Part shown: positions 11,510 to 13,736 of the stretch, in pieces
How positions within the stretch are numbered: position 1 is the stretch's first letter
Layout: each line of letters starts with the position of its first letter
NCBI GenBank assembly: GCA_900551715.1
Contig: URXG01000065.1
Coordinates: 1-13,736, forward strand
Source of the DNA: an uncultured Blautia sp.
GTDB taxonomy: Bacteria > Bacillota > Clostridia > Lachnospirales > Lachnospiraceae
Length of the DNA: 13,736 nt
Direction of reading: 5' to 3'
The notes under the pieces: generated by a model
Databases searched by the model: none
What the model saw: only the letters and a program-made list of their open reading frames with translations
Told to the model about the DNA's origin: nothing
Program-made: the position numbers and the translations under genes

Positions 11510-12856
11510 ATGGCTGCTAAGGTTCGTGATATGACAAAGGGAAATCCTTGCAGGCTGATTCTGATGTTTGCTGTTCCCCTAATGATTGGAAATGTTTTTC
11601 AACAACTTTATACTATGGTAGATACGGTTGTGGTAGGGCAGGTTACAGGTGTACAGGCTCTGGCCGCTCTCGGTGCAGTAGAATGGATCATGTGGATGAT
11701 CCTTGGAGTTTCATCTGGCATTACCCAGGGTTTTGCAATTCTGATGGCACAGGATTATGGTGCCCGGAAATGGAAACAGTTGAAAAAGACAGTGGCACAT
11801 AGTTATGTCCTTACCACAATTACTGCTGTTCTTCTTTTTCTGACCAGTCAGATTTTTGCACACTGGATCTTAAGTTTTCTGAACACGCCAGATAATATTA
11901 TCGAAATGTCTCTTCTGTATCTCCGGATCGTGTTCTGTGGCATTCCTGTAGTAGCTGCCTATAATGTTTTTGCCGGTGTTCTTCGTTCTCTTGGCAACAG
12001 TCGTACACCTCTGGTTGCAATGGTGATCGCAGCAGGGATCAATATTATTCTGGATCTTATTTTTGTAGCAGGTTTTCATATGGGAGTTGCAGGTGCTGCT
12101 CTTGCTACAGTGATTGCTCAATGTTTTTCTGCATTGTATTGTTTTATCATCGTCAGAAAAATTGAAATTGTGCATATAACCAAGGATGATTTTCGGGCTG
12201 TTCCGGGGCTGAACCGAGAGCTTCTATCTCTCGGTACACCGATTCTTTTTCAGGATGTGATCATTTCTCTGGGGGGACTGGCTGTTCAGTTCGTGGTAAA
12301 TGGATATGGTTTTCTTTTTGTTGCAGGTTTTACTGCAACCAACAAGCTGTATGGAATTCTTGAAATGGCAGCAATCTCCTATGGGTATGCGATTATTACT
12401 TATGTAGGGCAGAATCTTGGTGCAGGACAGATCTCCAGAATCAAAAAAGGCGTTCATATCAGTGGATTTCTTGCCTTCCTGACTTCTGCTTTTATTTCTG
12501 TTATGATGTTTATCTTTGGGAAGCATATTCTCAGAATGTTTATCTCTGGTGATCCGGCACAGACAGAACAGGTTCTGGGGATTGCGTGGCATTATCTTTC
12601 GATTATGGCAAGTGTTCTGTGTATTCTGTATTTTCTTCATGTATACAGATCGGCACTTCAGGGGCTGGGAGATACAATGATTCCTATGCTGAGTGGTGTT
12701 GTGGAGTTTTTTATCCGGGTGGGGGTAGCTTTACTGCTCCCGAAGATTATGGGGCAAAATGGTATTTTTTATGCAGAGATTACTGCCTGGACTGGTGCTG
12801 CGGTGTTGCTGGCGGTAAGCTATTATATCCGTATAAGAAAATTCAGAGAATCGTAA
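11510..12856 (+). CDS. MATE-family multidrug efflux transporter (448 aa)
   Basis: This membrane antiporter should export organic cations or drugs using a sodium or proton gradient. The sequence begins MTKGNPCRLILMFAVPLMIG after a short leader, then NVFQQLYTMVDTVVVGQ, a hallmark of clostridial MATE/NorM-DinF proteins. About twelve hydrophobic segments follow, in two similar halves; the second opens around LGTPILFQDVIISLGGLAVQ. The length matches the family. I start at 11510 because GGAGG lies 6 bases upstream; an ATG nine codons earlier has no such site. It is flanked by terminators on both sides, so it is monocistronic. The substrate is unknown. Confidence 0.94.
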   Translation: MAAKVRDMTKGNPCRLILMFAVPLMIGNVFQQLYTMVDTVVVGQVTGVQALAALGAVEWIMWMILGVSSGITQGFAILMAQDYGARKWKQLKKTVAHSYVLTTITAVLLFLTSQIFAHWILSFLNTPDNIIEMSLLYLRIVFCGIPVVAAYNVFAGVLRSLGNSRTPLVAMVIAAGINIILDLIFVAGFHMGVAGAALATVIAQCFSALYCFIIVRKIEIVHITKDDFRAVPGLNRELLSLGTPILFQDVIISLGGLAVQFVVNGYGFLFVAGFTATNKLYGILEMAAISYGYAIITYVGQNLGAGQISRIKKGVHISGFLAFLTSAFISVMMFIFGKHILRMFISGDPAQTEQVLGIAWHYLSIMASVLCILYFLHVYRSALQGLGDTMIPMLSGVVEFFIRVGVALLLPKIMGQNGIFYAEITAWTGAAVLLAVSYYIRIRKFRES

Positions 12857-12869
12857 AGGTGAATTATAT

Positions 12870-12920
12870 AAATGCTCTGGTATCTCAATTTTGAATTTCC
12901 GGGATGCCAGAGCATTTTTA
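12870..12920 (+). terminator. Strong terminator after the MATE gene, possibly bidirectional
   Basis: A 17-bp stem from AAATGCTCTGGTATCTC (12870-12886) pairs with GGGATGCCAGAGCATTT (12901-12917; two G-T pairs), followed by TTTATG. On the opposite strand an A/T-rich tail follows as well, so it may also serve the convergent minus-strand gene that ends at 12923. Confidence 0.85.
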
Positions 12921-12922
12921 TG

Positions 12923-13561
12923 TTAAAGAAGATCCAATATTTGTAAAAGATCTGTATGGGGATGATCCGGGTTTTTCTGATATACATCTATATAAGAAGG
13001 ATCTTCGCTTCTGTCGCAGAAGGCCGGAAAAATAAATCCGCATTCTGGTTTGTCGGGTTCGTAATCGCCGGTTACCGGACAAAATGCACAGATGATGTAT
13101 TCGTAAATTTCTTCGGATTCCCACAGGCTTTCATGATCGGACGCTTTCAGGGGAATATCGTATATATTATGATAAAGATATATGGCGTAATCGTGAGTAC
13201 TATGATAATGTTCGGCAATATAGTCGTAAAAGGTATCCAGAAGGGCGTCATTTTTGAGTCCACAGGTTTTAATCCCCAGGAGAAGTTGTCTGATCCCGGT
13301 GGTTTTCAGGGTTCCGGTGGAGAATTTGTACCTTTTAAGGTTCTGGTTTGTAGGGGAAAAGGGGATTGTTTTGGCTATATTCAGGTTACTGGTTTTCTGG
13401 GAGTGGCTGAGTTTCAGGAAATTAGTGTTGAAGGTTCCGTCAATAAAATTGTCTTTGTCAAGATAGCAACCTGCTATGCGGGTCATGGATGTTCGTGCCG
13501 GGGTCATTCGGCGTGTCAGTTCCAGCATGTCCTCGCGATTGATGGTAAGTATTGTCGGCAT
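12923..13561 (-). CDS. DUF4317-family protein, short form (212 aa)
   Basis: The function of this family is unknown; it is common in Lachnospiraceae and Ruminococcaceae. Matching blocks are the start NREDMLELTRRMTPARTSMTRIAGCYLD, written here as NREDMLELTRRMTP then TSMTRIAGCYLD; LLDTFYDYIAEHY; YAIYLYHNIYDIPLKASD; EEIYEYIICAFCPV; and GFIFPAFCDRSEDPSYIDVY. From memory, full-length members run to about 380-400 residues, so this copy ends soon after the PAF-DRS block and lacks the C-terminal half. The segment between CPV and GFIFPAF is also short. The protein looks cytoplasmic. AAAGGA precedes the ATG and a good promoter lies upstream. The stop falls close to the terminator, so the short form is probably native and not cut by a frameshift. 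Confidence 0.8.
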   Translation of the reverse strand: MPTILTINREDMLELTRRMTPARTSMTRIAGCYLDKDNFIDGTFNTNFLKLSHSQKTSNLNIAKTIPFSPTNQNLKRYKFSTGTLKTTGIRQLLLGIKTCGLKNDALLDTFYDYIAEHYHSTHDYAIYLYHNIYDIPLKASDHESLWESEEIYEYIICAFCPVTGDYEPDKPECGFIFPAFCDRSEDPSYIDVYQKNPDHPHTDLLQILDLL

Positions 13562-13585
13562 GGGTGATCCTTTCGTTTTGTTATT

Positions 13586-13614
13586 GTAATATAATATTGG
13601 TGTTATATTTTCAA
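13586..13614 (-). promoter_or_regulatory. Promoter of the DUF4317 gene
   Basis: The minus strand shows TTGAAA (13609-13614), a 17-base spacer and TATTAC (13586-13591), 25 bases before the start codon. The surrounding DNA is very AT-rich, so alternative -10 boxes are possible. Confidence 0.6.
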
Positions 13615-13625
13615 TTCTTTATATA

Positions 13626-13660
13626 ACAAAAAAGTACTTAAACATTCTGTCTAAGTACTT
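13626..13660 (-). terminator. Terminator of a minus-strand gene beyond the right edge
   Basis: On the minus strand AAGTACTTA (13652-13660) and TAAGTACTT (13632-13640) form a 9-bp stem with an 11-base loop, followed by TTTTTTGTT. This implies a transcript coming from the right, outside the window. Between 13661 and 13736 no gene could be supported. Confidence 0.75.
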
Positions 13661-13736
13661 CTCGCTTCTATCTTCTATCGTAACTTCAAAACTACATACA
13701 TGTTGACATTCAACTGAATCATTAGACCATGCTTAT

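Noticed and set aside
12956..13567. 203-codon plus-strand open frame
   Set aside because: It is antisense to the DUF4317 gene, which has family motifs, a promoter and a ribosome binding site; the plus-strand frame has none.
13661..13736. Short minus-strand open frame (MIQLNVNMYVVLKLR) at the right edge
   Set aside because: It has only 15 codons and no ribosome binding site visible within the window. It may be the tail of something outside but cannot be supported.

Overview
The window looks like chromosomal DNA from a low-GC anaerobic Firmicute, most likely a gut Lachnospiraceae (Blautia/Ruminococcus/Dorea type). The basis is AT-rich intergenic DNA with consensus -35/-10 promoters, AGGAGG-type ribosome binding sites, tRNA genes that do not encode CCA, a DUF4317-family protein, and a clostridial stand-alone siroheme/ferredoxin reductase. 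This placement is inference; no rRNA or species marker is present.

Left host part (1-1513): the 5' part of a tRNA-Gly(TCC) gene on the minus strand; a serine O-acetyltransferase (cysE type, minus); then tRNA-Ser(CGA) and tRNA-Trp(CCA) on the plus strand, each with its own strong promoter.

Mobile part (1514-6298): a compact element of about 4.76 kb sits in the 3' end of tRNA-Trp. An exact 24-bp copy of the tRNA 3' end (1514-1537) recurs at 6275-6298, and these are the attL/attR core sites. Repeated ATGTAATCA motifs lie 54-65 bp inside each core site and look like arm-type sites for the tyrosine integrase encoded beside attR. The element also has a Cro/CI-like regulator, a divergent membrane-anchored protein, three unrecognised small proteins (two with membrane segments), and an HUH rolling-circle replication protein of the phage G2P/ORF2 type. 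Two large structured inverted repeats (3335-3456 and 3994-4047) lie just upstream of rep and are candidate rolling-circle origin or packaging structures. Four 16-bp tandem repeats lie between rep and int. No relaxase, coupling ATPase, Zot-like ATPase or capsid gene was seen. It is best described as an integrated rolling-circle replicon, possibly a satellite of a filamentous phage or a mobilizable plasmid.

Right host part (6299-13736): the original tRNA-Trp terminator, now displaced by the element; a fragment of an IS605-type TnpB; a Nudix hydrolase and a D-2-hydroxyacid dehydrogenase (both minus); a siroheme sulfite/nitrite-reductase-like protein (minus) that is divergent from a LysR regulator (plus), with a textbook LysR operator between them; an RluA-family pseudouridine synthase; a MATE efflux transporter; and a short DUF4317 protein (minus). 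CysE and the reductase-like protein both fit sulfur metabolism but are not adjacent, so any joint regulation is speculative.
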